A stretch of DNA of 64,000 bases. Origin: a virus. Below, one piece after another: positions 17,100 to 25,483 of the stretch. The notes beneath the pieces were generated by a model. The model did no database searches and was not told where the DNA came from. It saw only the letters and a list, made by a program, of their open reading frames with translations. The stretch spans positions 62,001 through 126,000 of IMG/VR virus record IMGVR_UViG_3300033992_001502; one strand, 5' to 3'. Position numbers and translations under genes: made by a program. The stretch's first letter is position 1. Every line of letters begins with the position of its first letter.

Positions 17100-18968
17100 A
17101 TGGCAGGATTATCACACTTACGAGACGTTTATGAAAAGCGTGGAAAGGACTTCCTTGACAGTCTTTTAAATAAGACAGTTATCATCAACGAAAAAATTGA
17201 CGGTGCCTATTTTGGTGCCAAGAAAGATGCACAACAGAATAACTTTAACTTCTTTAAAAAAGACAGCAAAATTGGTTACATCGACCGAGTTCTTAGTCGC
17301 TACTACGAGCCGGGCATTGGACATTTTGAGAGTCTTGGGACTGATGTAATTTCAGCAATTCCTGAAAATTACGTGTTTGGAATGGATTATACTCCGAATC
17401 GTGAAACTCCTCTAACCCTAAGTCACATTAAGGTATTGGATGAAAATTACCAATTATCTGAGATTATTCATGATTTCGGTAAATTAAACGAATGGGCTGG
17501 TAAGCTTGGAGTAAATCCTCCAGCGATTCTATTTCAAGGTAAACTTAATGACGAACAAAAGGTAAAGATACAGGAATTCCTGTTTACTCCAGCAGCTTCA
17601 TTGATTGAAAAGTTCAAAACGATCTCATTCACTAAACACATTATGGCAGTATTGGATCCAACTGTTGACGAAACGGCTCAAACTAAAGAGTATGAGAGAT
17701 CAATTGACGAAATTGTATTTAGATTCTTTGATGATAATAAAACAGCGAATGAAGCTTCAGTACTAGCGAAATTAGTTGATCCCGTTTTTTACGATAATGC
17801 AAAACAGCTATCGCCTGAGAAAGTTCAAAGGAAGAGTGATGATTATATTTGGATTATTGTTATTGATTTAATGAATTTTATTGAAGGCTACAGAATATCA
17901 GAGCTTAGGGAATTCGTTGAGGCTGGAGAAACTCCAGAGGAGAGATACGTTTCTCTGATAAATCGACTGTTTGCTGAGTTTATTAAAGAGTACGGCGACA
18001 AATACGGAGATCTAGATATTCAGGTCCCAGCGTTTCTACAAAAACCTGAGTTTGATATTAATTTAGACCTAATTAATGATCCATTCGTAACTACTATAAT
18101 TGCAAAGAATCCTAATTATAAAGAAATTTACCGAATATTCATTAATATTTTTAGAAAAAAGAAAGTTAAAGTAAATTCAAATCTATTCACTGATGCAATG
18201 AAGACTAATTTATTAGCACAAATCGATAAACTTGGACAGGTTGCAATGGGAGATCAATTATTTGAAAACTATTTTCCTTCATTCAATGAATTTGTAGGAG
18301 ACGATAAGAATCCTGGCTATTTTGAAACATACGATATCGCGCAAAATGAAGAGCGTAAAGTAAAGAAAGTTAATTTACTGATTTCAGAATTTCAACCGAT
18401 CCATAAAGGACACCTAAAGAATGCAAAAATCCTTACTGAGAAAAACGGACTTCCTACTCTATTAATATGCGTACATCCTGGAAAATCAGGAAAAATCTTC
18501 CCGTTTAAGAAAGAAACTATTAATAACGCCCTATCTAAATTAACGGCAAACGAGAAACCTAATATAGCAGGTCACGTAATGGTTGGAGATGGAAATATTG
18601 AATCTATACTTAAAGCAATAAAACCTGGTTTTGAGCCAGTTAGCATCGCAGCAGAACCTAGCCGAATTAAAGATATCGCACTACAATTAGACTTAGCAAA
18701 AAAGAGATCAAGAAACCTAAATATTAAGAGAGAGACTTCGTTAATTGAAGTACCTACTACAAGTATTGGAGAATCAATTATGACCTCAATTAAAAACAGA
18801 GATTTTGCTTCATTTAAAGAAGCTACCCCGATCACCATACATTCAGAATTCTATAACTTAAATAAAGATCTAATGGAATCATTAACTGAATCTATTAGTC
18901 ATGAGAATGTGATCGAAGATGAAATTAAGAAACCTAACCCAACTCCTATAATTCAAATAGAAGACTAA
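17100..18968 (+). CDS. KxDG RNA-ligase-like protein fused to an HxGH nucleotidyltransferase
   Basis: A 622-residue two-domain protein. The N-terminal half shows covalent nucleotidyltransferase (ligase) motifs: K32-I-D-G35 as the adenylylated-lysine motif I, FGMDY near 93-97, DEIVFRF (203-209) as motif IV, and QRKSDDY (243-249) as motif V. The C-terminal part (about 422-580) is a HIGH-superfamily nucleotidyltransferase with FQPIHKGH (431-438) and a VPTTSIGESI segment resembling the late ISTT motif of NMN adenylyltransferases and cytidylyltransferases. Between them lies FPSFNEFV (392-399), like the shared head-targeting motif. Possible roles are RNA sealing coupled to NAD or nucleotide metabolism. 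The exact substrates are unknown. Confidence 0.75.
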   Translation: MAGLSHLRDVYEKRGKDFLDSLLNKTVIINEKIDGAYFGAKKDAQQNNFNFFKKDSKIGYIDRVLSRYYEPGIGHFESLGTDVISAIPENYVFGMDYTPNRETPLTLSHIKVLDENYQLSEIIHDFGKLNEWAGKLGVNPPAILFQGKLNDEQKVKIQEFLFTPAASLIEKFKTISFTKHIMAVLDPTVDETAQTKEYERSIDEIVFRFFDDNKTANEASVLAKLVDPVFYDNAKQLSPEKVQRKSDDYIWIIVIDLMNFIEGYRISELREFVEAGETPEERYVSLINRLFAEFIKEYGDKYGDLDIQVPAFLQKPEFDINLDLINDPFVTTIIAKNPNYKEIYRIFINIFRKKKVKVNSNLFTDAMKTNLLAQIDKLGQVAMGDQLFENYFPSFNEFVGDDKNPGYFETYDIAQNEERKVKKVNLLISEFQPIHKGHLKNAKILTEKNGLPTLLICVHPGKSGKIFPFKKETINNALSKLTANEKPNIAGHVMVGDGNIESILKAIKPGFEPVSIAAEPSRIKDIALQLDLAKKRSRNLNIKRETSLIEVPTTSIGESIMTSIKNRDFASFKEATPITIHSEFYNLNKDLMESLTESISHENVIEDEIKKPNPTPIIQIED

Positions 18969-18976
18969 CTAAACTA

Positions 18977-19003
18977 AAAAAGCTCCATAAGGAGCTTTTT
19001 TTA
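18977..19003. terminator. Bidirectional terminator
   Basis: AAAAAAGCTCC - ATAA - GGAGCTTTTTTT between the convergent ligase-fusion and A1-like genes; works on both strands. Confidence 0.85.
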
Positions 19004-19021
19004 TGTGATTAGGTTAGGAAT

Positions 19022-20590
19022 CTACAGAGTTGTAAATTCTCCTTTTATAAAATTGATATGTTGCGCTTTACCATCATGGTGGATGATTACGTGTGACTGG
19101 AGCCATCCACTAGGTCCGACATTATAGTTAACTCTTAATTTAGTTGAAGTCCCTACAGCTAACGCGCCGTCCTTTCTTCCAGGAGAATGGTAATGTCCAA
19201 CTACAATTTTTGTATTTAATTTTCTAAATTGAAGCAGAGATCCGCGTGATCCGTTTGAACCTACATCTCCGTGTTGAGCAAGCTCCCAGCCATTTACGAC
19301 AAGGCTATCACTTCGGCCTAATGTTTTGAAACTTGGAAATCTCTCGTTGATTAGGTACGGAATAACTCCATTTGGTGCAACTCCCCTAAGCAGTAGAGAA
19401 CTGTATTCCATGTACTCAAGAGAGTTCTTTATGGTTGCAGCTTTTCTCCAGTCAGTGGTTTTTAACCAACGGTCTAGAAAATCGTCATGATTACTTCTAA
19501 CGATAGCTACATTATAGTCTCTAAAATCCTCAAGCCCGACTAGCATTGCATCGACCTCTTTTCTCAATGAGTTAGACCCGTCCTGCTCTCTGTGATATTG
19601 AATGAATGGGTCGTTTATTTCATGATGATTAATTGAAAGTCCATCAAATACGTCATGTAGAATAACATTTTCAGGATGAAGTTTCTTAAATAGGTCTAGG
19701 GTTTTATTAATTACACGTTGATCGTGTTGACCATAGTGAAGATCGCCTAGGATCGCGGCAGCTACTGAAGTTACTTCAGAGATTTCGCTTGATTCAGTAT
19801 CGTCATTGTATTCAACTCGATTGTATAGGTCAGTGAAATTACCATCGTCGGTTGCGGTTACTTGTCTAGCGAAGAATGTATTAGAGTCTTTTATTTCAAC
19901 GACTACAAAACCAAGAGTATGGTGGAATTCTCCCTTCTTACCTGATTTAGAATCAGTATAGTTAGAAACGGTGCATGCTCCAGTAGTCATCATCATTTTT
20001 GGAAGATTTCCTTCAAGTACAGGAACTGTTTCTAAATGAACTTTCGGAGAGCCAAAGACACATGAGTTAATACCAGTCATTCCCTGAAGACCAGTCATTG
20101 GATCAACTGCGGTTGGCTGAATTTTAATATCTGACATGATCCACATGTGTTTGTGAACCTCATGTCTATTTGCATCTAAATATGTTTCAATTCGACTAGA
20201 CCACGTTTCGTAATTTTTATCAGAGAAAACGGAGGTTGGGTTTTTATAGCGACCTGCGATTACGTGGATATCTGCATTAATGTGATCTGCGTACTTTTCG
20301 ATATTGGATACAAAGTCTTCATGAACTGGCGTATCGTTTTGGGCCCAGGTGATAATGAAACGTTTCTTCTTTTTATTGAATTTTCGCTCTCGGGCTTTAA
20401 TTAATTGCGGTGATTCTTGTATTGAACTTTCAGTTATTCCTAATTTGGCTAACCATTTCTGAACAGTTCTCTCGGACTTATTTAGAAATGAGCTTAATTC
20501 TTTCATTCTGGTGTCCCAACTTAAATCCTTATTCCAATAGAGATTAGATAGGTTGGAAACATCTTCTGGGGTTAATTCGTTAAACTTCAT
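19022..20590 (-). CDS. Phage T5 A1-like metallophosphoesterase with N-terminal HTH
   Basis: A 522-residue protein. Residues 26-51 look like a helix-turn-helix (NKSERTVQKWLAKLGI). The C-terminal calcineurin-like phosphoesterase domain has G282-D-L-H285, H312-D, S366-N-H-D369, H440-G-D and G465-H-Y-H468, the full set of metal ligands. Overall architecture and the late VGTSTKLRVNYN segment resemble phage T5 A1, an early protein needed for host DNA degradation and takeover. It stands alone behind a strong early promoter (AAACT-N16-TATAAT), which fits such a role. Nuclease activity is inferred. Its 3' end shares a bidirectional terminator with the ligase operon. Confidence 0.75.
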   Translation of the reverse strand: MKFNELTPEDVSNLSNLYWNKDLSWDTRMKELSSFLNKSERTVQKWLAKLGITESSIQESPQLIKARERKFNKKKKRFIITWAQNDTPVHEDFVSNIEKYADHINADIHVIAGRYKNPTSVFSDKNYETWSSRIETYLDANRHEVHKHMWIMSDIKIQPTAVDPMTGLQGMTGINSCVFGSPKVHLETVPVLEGNLPKMMMTTGACTVSNYTDSKSGKKGEFHHTLGFVVVEIKDSNTFFARQVTATDDGNFTDLYNRVEYNDDTESSEISEVTSVAAAILGDLHYGQHDQRVINKTLDLFKKLHPENVILHDVFDGLSINHHEINDPFIQYHREQDGSNSLRKEVDAMLVGLEDFRDYNVAIVRSNHDDFLDRWLKTTDWRKAATIKNSLEYMEYSSLLLRGVAPNGVIPYLINERFPSFKTLGRSDSLVVNGWELAQHGDVGSNGSRGSLLQFRKLNTKIVVGHYHSPGRKDGALAVGTSTKLRVNYNVGPSGWLQSHVIIHHDGKAQHINFIKGEFTTL

Positions 20591-20615
20591 TGATGTATAC
20601 AGTTTTTGTTAACTA

Positions 20616-20642
20616 ATTATATTTAATACTTGGATAAAGTTT
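20616..20642 (-). promoter_or_regulatory. Early promoter AAACT-N16-TATAAT
   Basis: Boxes at 20642-20638 and 20621-20616, with a perfect TATAAT; serves the T5 A1-like gene. Confidence 0.65.
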
Positions 20643-20678
20643 TACTTGAGAACTTCCAAAGTAGTGGAAGATTGCCTA

Positions 20679-20687
20679 ATAAATAAC
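20679..20687 (+). promoter_or_regulatory. Late promoter element ATAAATAAC
   Basis: 3 bases before the ATG at 20691; it decides that start over the upstream in-frame TTG. Drives the 20691-25980 operon. Confidence 0.7.
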
Positions 20688-20690
20688 CCT

Positions 20691-20936
20691 ATGGAAAAGA
20701 GCGCTAAAAACGTAGATAACTACCGGAAGGGTAAAGAACCTTTAAAGAATGCTGTGATGCAGCATCCAACCGGGAACGAAGTATACGATTTTTTACAGAA
20801 AAAAGTGAATCGCGACTTTTGGGTTACACCGTTTAAGAAATGGCAGAAAATCCAAAAATATAATAATAAAGCGAATGACTATATGCAGGATCACGACTAT
20901 CTTGGTCCGCTTGGCCGTGGAGATAATGACAGATAA
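20691..20936 (+). CDS. Small basic late protein of unknown function
   Basis: An 81-residue, Lys/Asn-rich protein. A TTG 45 bases upstream is in frame, but the late promoter element (20679-20687) lies between them, so the ATG at 20691 is the likely start, on a nearly leaderless mRNA. It is first in a long late operon running to 25980. No family recognised. Charge and promoter class fit a virion or DNA-associated protein. Confidence 0.6.
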   Translation: MEKSAKNVDNYRKGKEPLKNAVMQHPTGNEVYDFLQKKVNRDFWVTPFKKWQKIQKYNNKANDYMQDHDYLGPLGRGDNDR

Positions 20937-20953
20937 AAATACTTTAAAAACTA

Positions 20954-21373
20954 ATGTTTGGACTAGAAGACCTTACTGAACCACATACGGGTGAAGACAA
21001 AACAATCGCCTATTTCGTGCTATCTCTAATGCAGATCGCGGATCAGGCAAAAATAATTCACTGGCAAACTGGATACGATACTGAACACCGTCACTTTGGA
21101 GCTTTCTACGAAGGTTTTATTGAGAGCATGGACACAATAGTTGAAGCGATTGCTGGTAAATACGGATCACAAAATCTTAAGTTCGGAGAAGCAGCTATTA
21201 TGGTTTACGATTATGATATGGCTTACATGGAATTCTTTAAATTAGTAGATGAAGCATTACGTGGAACATTTGCAGAAATATTTGATAGAGAGGAAGATTC
21301 TGATCTGTATAATTTAATAGATGAGGTACTAGTCCTTAAAAACAAAACGCAATATTTGCTACAACAAAAGTAA
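20954..21373 (+). CDS. Ferritin/Dps-like four-helix protein (putative)
   Basis: A 139-residue, all-helical protein. The first half contains AKIIHWQTGYDTEHRHFGAF (residues 32-51), followed by Glu/Asp-containing helix IESMDTIVEAIA. This matches the Dps pattern of an early H-W, a spaced HxxF and a D-x-x-x-E ligand group. True Dps proteins bind iron at such residues; whether all ligands are present here is uncertain. It lies in the operon of putative internal head proteins. I am fairly sure of the fold resemblance, less of the function. Confidence 0.5.
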   Translation: MFGLEDLTEPHTGEDKTIAYFVLSLMQIADQAKIIHWQTGYDTEHRHFGAFYEGFIESMDTIVEAIAGKYGSQNLKFGEAAIMVYDYDMAYMEFFKLVDEALRGTFAEIFDREEDSDLYNLIDEVLVLKNKTQYLLQQK

Positions 21374-21374
21374 T

Positions 21375-22931
21375 ATGTTTTTAAAAGTAAGAAAATTACA
21401 ATCAATTGAGAATTTAATTCTTGAAACTGACCTGATTCAGATCGGCGATGAGGCTAACGATATTCTCAATAAAGTAAAGTCCGAAGATGATACGACTGGA
21501 TCTGGGCCTACTGGCGATAATAACGAGGACCTAAATCGTCTTCTTGATATGCTATTTAATTTAGGAGAAGATGAGCTTACTGGAAAATTAGATGATCCGA
21601 CTCTGTCAAAGATATTTTCGGATCCTAAAATGAAGCAAACTCTTGAGGAGTATTTTGCATATTTACAGGAAAGAATCAAAGTCTTTAGAGAAGAGTTAAT
21701 GAAAGCTCTAAATGAGGTTCCGGTAAATGAAGCAAAAGTTGGTCAAATTACAGATAAAATTACAAAATTTGTTTGTAGAGTTAGAGTAATTGAGCTAATT
21801 TATCAAAACAAAGCCTCTAAAAAGAAAGCTGGTGACGAGCCTGATTTTAGTGAAGAAATTAATAAAAAGGTTTCTGAAATAAACGATGAACTCTATAATT
21901 TGTATTCACTAATGGTAATTATACCAGCAGAGAAAACTAAACAGTCTTATTCTAAATTTCAAGGAGCTCAAAATCAAGAAGAAAAAGAAGCTGCTGCACA
22001 GGAAGTATTTTCAAATTTAGAAGCAGCTGAAATCTTAGCAGCGGAAATGCCGGAGGAAGTTTCAGCCGGAATTGAAGATGCTACAGCAACGTACACTTCT
22101 CAAATATCATCAGAACTTGGAAATGACGTAACCTCTGACATTAAGGCTGGAGTTTACGTAAATAAGAACGTTGCCTCTTTAATTAGACGAATATTTGAAT
22201 TTCAATACACAAATTGGACAAACGAGAATGATATTTTAGCGGAAGCGAATAAGCTTAGAACAAGCGTTAATGGATTTCCGGACGTATCGACTGAAGCAAA
22301 GGAATACCTATTGCGACTAATTGACCAGATTCAAGTAGCGTTAATTGAAAAGGCTAAGAATAAGCAATTCGATACCAAGAAATATAAAGGAATCCATTAC
22401 GATTTTAATAAGAAACTACCGTTATACGAAAGAACTTCTCTTCCAGTAAATGGAAAACAAATAGCAGACGAAACTAAATTAATGAAATTTAGAAAAGCTG
22501 CTCAATCGTTAATGGAGTTGATATTCGGTGGAGAAAAAACCGGCGGAGTAACTGCACAAGCTTTTGAAAGAACTGGTAAATGGGCACATGCGATTTATGC
22601 AAAAACCCTAAACGGCGCAGCTAAAGTAATAGGAAAAGCGGTAAAAGGCCGAGAAGGAGAAATGAAAGCTGATGCGTTTAGTCGACTATTCATATTCGAT
22701 ACTTCTGTAGTAGACGAACCTAAGGCTAAACAGGTTAGCGAAGATGGAGTAGCTCCTGGAGTTTCTCCACAGGTACCTGGATCAATTGGCGGAATGGGAG
22801 CTATTACACCACCGACTGAAACATCATTTGGTTCTGGAGATAATTTCGGAATTCAGAAAAAAGGCAAAAAGAAAAAGTATGGCGTTGTATTAGGCTTCGC
22901 TGATTTTATAAAAGAACAAAATAACCTATAA
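21375..22931 (+). CDS. Large putative internal/structural head protein with C-terminal motif
   Basis: A 518-residue protein starting 1 base after the preceding stop. It is rich in Glu/Lys/Ala and mostly helical, with an acidic N-terminal third and a Gly/Pro-rich linker about residues 455-490. The C terminus GFADFIKEQ (507-515) matches the F-x-x-F-I-x-E motif seen at the N termini of other late proteins. No known domain recognised. A head-core or packaged protein is inferred from operon position and the motif. Confidence 0.6.
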   Translation: MFLKVRKLQSIENLILETDLIQIGDEANDILNKVKSEDDTTGSGPTGDNNEDLNRLLDMLFNLGEDELTGKLDDPTLSKIFSDPKMKQTLEEYFAYLQERIKVFREELMKALNEVPVNEAKVGQITDKITKFVCRVRVIELIYQNKASKKKAGDEPDFSEEINKKVSEINDELYNLYSLMVIIPAEKTKQSYSKFQGAQNQEEKEAAAQEVFSNLEAAEILAAEMPEEVSAGIEDATATYTSQISSELGNDVTSDIKAGVYVNKNVASLIRRIFEFQYTNWTNENDILAEANKLRTSVNGFPDVSTEAKEYLLRLIDQIQVALIEKAKNKQFDTKKYKGIHYDFNKKLPLYERTSLPVNGKQIADETKLMKFRKAAQSLMELIFGGEKTGGVTAQAFERTGKWAHAIYAKTLNGAAKVIGKAVKGREGEMKADAFSRLFIFDTSVVDEPKAKQVSEDGVAPGVSPQVPGSIGGMGAITPPTETSFGSGDNFGIQKKGKKKKYGVVLGFADFIKEQNNL

Positions 22932-22933
22932 TA

Positions 22934-23359
22934 ATGAATAAAATTGTTAAAACATTTGAAAATTTCCTAGAAGGACCAGAACACCATGAAATGATGCCGC
23001 ATAGAGCGCCTCATCACGATATGGAACAACGAGTAGCTCACACAACTGATCATGATGATCATAGAGCTGAGAATTATATGTTCTTTGGAAATCTAGAGAC
23101 AATTAAGAGACTTGTTGATATTTTATTGGAAATGGATCCATCAAAAGTGGATGCGGTTCTAACGAATGGACACGATTGGGCAGCAGATCATATAGCTACA
23201 TCAAAGGACGATATCGAAGAAGTTGCAAATTTCTTAATCAATGAAATGGCAGAAGACTCTATTCGCGAGAACGACGAGTCGGAAGAAAACTCTATGGTTT
23301 GCGAAAACTGCGGAGTTGGGTATTCAGTTAACGAAGAACACCTTTGCGAAGAGGCTTAA
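22934..23359 (+). CDS. His-rich small late protein with targeting-like N terminus and Cys pair
   Basis: A 141-residue protein beginning with FENFLE (8-13), then a His/Met/Asp-rich stretch (17-45), a helical middle and a C-terminal C-E-N-C followed by HLC, which could bind zinc. The N-terminal motif matches the capsid-targeting-like consensus. It starts 2 bases after the preceding stop in the same late operon. No family recognised. Confidence 0.6.
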   Translation: MNKIVKTFENFLEGPEHHEMMPHRAPHHDMEQRVAHTTDHDDHRAENYMFFGNLETIKRLVDILLEMDPSKVDAVLTNGHDWAADHIATSKDDIEEVANFLINEMAEDSIRENDESEENSMVCENCGVGYSVNEEHLCEEA

Positions 23360-23372
23360 ATAATATTAAATT

Positions 23373-24320
23373 ATGCAAATGCAAAACCATATTAAACCAT
23401 TTAAAGCATTCAATGAATCAGTTGAAGAAGTAGATGGTGAATGGTACTATGGGATCGCTGATTGCAAGGGTCTTGAATCTTTTATGCCTGCTCCAAACGT
23501 AGAAGAACTAGGAGAGCTTGAAGACATGGGATTTACTGGAGGTCAAGCTAAATCGTTCAATCATACACTAAGTATGATGAGTATGAGATGCCACTTCAAT
23601 CAACAAAGACACCCAGTAGTTTACATGGCAAAACTTGCAGCAGACGATGCAGAAATGGTTCAGGATCTATTGGATTCAGGGGATTATATTAATGCATTAG
23701 AGGTAGTAAAAGCAAATTCAATAGAAGTTAAATTAGCTAGAGGTCAAGGAGCAAATCTAGAGAAACGATGGAGAATGATTCCTAATCCGGATCTTGATCC
23801 AATGTCTGAAGGTTTAGAATACCATATCACAAATAATTTATCAGTATGCGAGTCTATTTATAGACCAGCCAGTGATGCTCACTTTAGCCTATTAGCTGAA
23901 GCCCGAAGTCGATTTGAGTCAGGCGAATTAGCACTGTCTGGAATAGATCAGATTCTGTTTGAAGAAACGGATTTAGGTTTATTTGGAGAATACGGTGGAG
24001 AACTAGTTCCATTAGATTTTCTATTTGAGGCAGAGTATCAAGGAAGATCGGTTGAACTTGGAAAACCTGCTCGAGGTGGAGCCAAGAAATACCACGTTTA
24101 CGTAATGAATCCAAAAACAAAAAGGGTAAAGAAGATTTCATTTGGAGACGTTCACGGTGGACTAACTGCAAAGGTTAGTGATCCGAAAGCTAGAAAAAGT
24201 TTCGCGGCTAGGCACCAATGTCATCTAAAAAATGATAGACTTACTGCCGGTTATTGGGCATGTAGAATAAATCGATATGCTAACTTATGGGGAGGTAAAA
24301 CTTACCCAGGATTTTGGTAA
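23373..24320 (+). CDS. Late protein with N-terminal targeting-like motif and DUF5872-like C terminus
   Basis: A 315-residue protein. FKAFNE (10-15) at the N terminus fits the shared motif. The last 75 residues, from KKYHVYVMNPKTKRVKK to the end, resemble a small basic domain I recall from phage proteins as DUF5872, with FGDVHGGL, ARHQCHL and YWACRINRYA segments; its function is unknown. The middle (60-200) is helical and acidic. It is likely a packaged or prohead-core protein; the evidence is context and motif. Confidence 0.6.
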   Translation: MQMQNHIKPFKAFNESVEEVDGEWYYGIADCKGLESFMPAPNVEELGELEDMGFTGGQAKSFNHTLSMMSMRCHFNQQRHPVVYMAKLAADDAEMVQDLLDSGDYINALEVVKANSIEVKLARGQGANLEKRWRMIPNPDLDPMSEGLEYHITNNLSVCESIYRPASDAHFSLLAEARSRFESGELALSGIDQILFEETDLGLFGEYGGELVPLDFLFEAEYQGRSVELGKPARGGAKKYHVYVMNPKTKRVKKISFGDVHGGLTAKVSDPKARKSFAARHQCHLKNDRLTAGYWACRINRYANLWGGKTYPGFW

Positions 24321-24336
24321 AATAAAATAGGTACAA

Positions 24337-24834
24337 ATGAACGAAGGCAAGGTAACTGGAAAATCAGGTCCGTATTTTAAAGGACTGGCTAAGGATCAAA
24401 AGAATAAAAAGCTGAATCAAATGAATCGTCAATCAAAAATGAGCGATTCGGACGATAATGCATATAAACCAATGCCCGGAGACCTAGATAAATCAGGAAA
24501 ATTTAAAGGCTCTAAAGTTAAAAGCTCATTTACCAAAAAGGTGAATCGTGAAATGGATGAGACTCTCGTCTATAAATTTTCCGAATGGGTAGAAATTAAT
24601 GAGTCTAGCCCAGCAGACAAATCACTAAAGAAGAAAGCTGAAAAATATAAGATGCCATTTGGTATTCTTAAGCAAGTATTTAATAGAGGAATGGCTGCTT
24701 GGAAGACAGGTCACCGACCAGGTCAAAGTCAAGAAGCATGGGCCCATGCTAGAGTAAACTCTTTTGTTACAAAATCAAGTGGAACTTGGGGAAAGGCGGA
24801 TAAGGACTTAGCTCAAAAGGTAAGAAAGAAATGA
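24337..24834 (+). CDS. Late protein with DUF5824-like C-terminal domain
   Basis: A 165-residue basic protein. The first 70 residues are low-complexity and Lys/Gly-rich. FSEWVEINES (81-90) is the targeting-like motif with an Ile-Asn-Glu candidate cleavage site. It is immediately followed by a compact domain (about 92-160) with ILKQVFNRGMAAWKTGHRPG, which I recall as DUF5824 of phage and marine proteins. The motif could mark where a leader is removed. The start overlaps nothing; the stop overlaps the next start by 4 bases. Confidence 0.6.
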   Translation: MNEGKVTGKSGPYFKGLAKDQKNKKLNQMNRQSKMSDSDDNAYKPMPGDLDKSGKFKGSKVKSSFTKKVNREMDETLVYKFSEWVEINESSPADKSLKKKAEKYKMPFGILKQVFNRGMAAWKTGHRPGQSQEAWAHARVNSFVTKSSGTWGKADKDLAQKVRKK

Positions 24835-25100
24835 TAAAGCCTTATGTTGATATTAATGAGGTTGGTACTGAACTTGTTAGAACCTTCTCACAAGACATAG
24901 ATCCAATTGAGTTAAAATGGCATAGAGACGACGAAACTCGACATTTAATTTCAGAAAATGACACGGACTGGATGATTCAAATGGATAATGCACTGCCGAC
25001 GTCGTTAAATAATATAGTAACGATTCCTAAACATGACTGGCACCGCCTTATTAAAGGAACCGAAGACTTAACCCTAAAAATTAAAAAAGAGAAAGTATGA
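24831..25100 (+). CDS. Small cupin-like protein (putative)
   Basis: An 89-residue protein overlapping its upstream neighbour by 4 bases (ATGA). LKWHRDDETRHL and IPKHDWHRLIKG are arranged as in small single-domain cupins, with His and Glu residues at metal-ligand-like positions. The role is unknown. It is translationally coupled within the late operon. The cupin call is pattern-based and tentative. Confidence 0.5.
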   Translation: MIKPYVDINEVGTELVRTFSQDIDPIELKWHRDDETRHLISENDTDWMIQMDNALPTSLNNIVTIPKHDWHRLIKGTEDLTLKIKKEKV

Positions 25101-25483
25101 AATTTTCAGTCGGAGACAAGGTGGTAATCAAGACGGACGTTGAGGAGATGCAAAACGGTCTGTTGGAATTAGTAGATGGCCTTGAAGCAGTAATCACCGA
25201 GATTTATCAAAACAGTTACGAACCAGATGTGGATCGTTTTGAAGTAGAATTAGTTAGACCAATTGAGTTTAACGGAGAAGAAATTGTGGTAGTCCCAGGA
25301 CTTTACCAAGATAATATCGACCTTGTTAAGAAGGTTGATGAGTCTAAAAAACGTAATTTAGCTAAGAGTAAATTAGTTAATGAACGTCGAGTGTCTTCGT
25401 TTAAGGAGCTGGAATATAGATTAGCAGTAATTGCTAAATCCGAAGCAGTTTCAGAGAAGAAAAAATTAAAATTCGCTAAATAA
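25097..25483 (+). CDS. Small late protein with SH3-like beta domain and basic tail
   Basis: A 128-residue protein overlapping the preceding stop by 4 bases. VGDKVVIKTDV at the N terminus, followed by alternating strands, suggests an SH3/KOW-like barrel (1-75). The last 45 residues are Lys-rich and helical and include SSFKELE, a weak version of the shared motif. No specific family or role assigned. Confidence 0.5.
   Translation: MKFSVGDKVVIKTDVEEMQNGLLELVDGLEAVITEIYQNSYEPDVDRFEVELVRPIEFNGEEIVVVPGLYQDNIDLVKKVDESKKRNLAKSKLVNERRVSSFKELEYRLAVIAKSEAVSEKKKLKFAK

Noticed and set aside
20646-20690. TTG start upstream of 20691
   Set aside because: The late promoter element separates it from the ATG at 20691.
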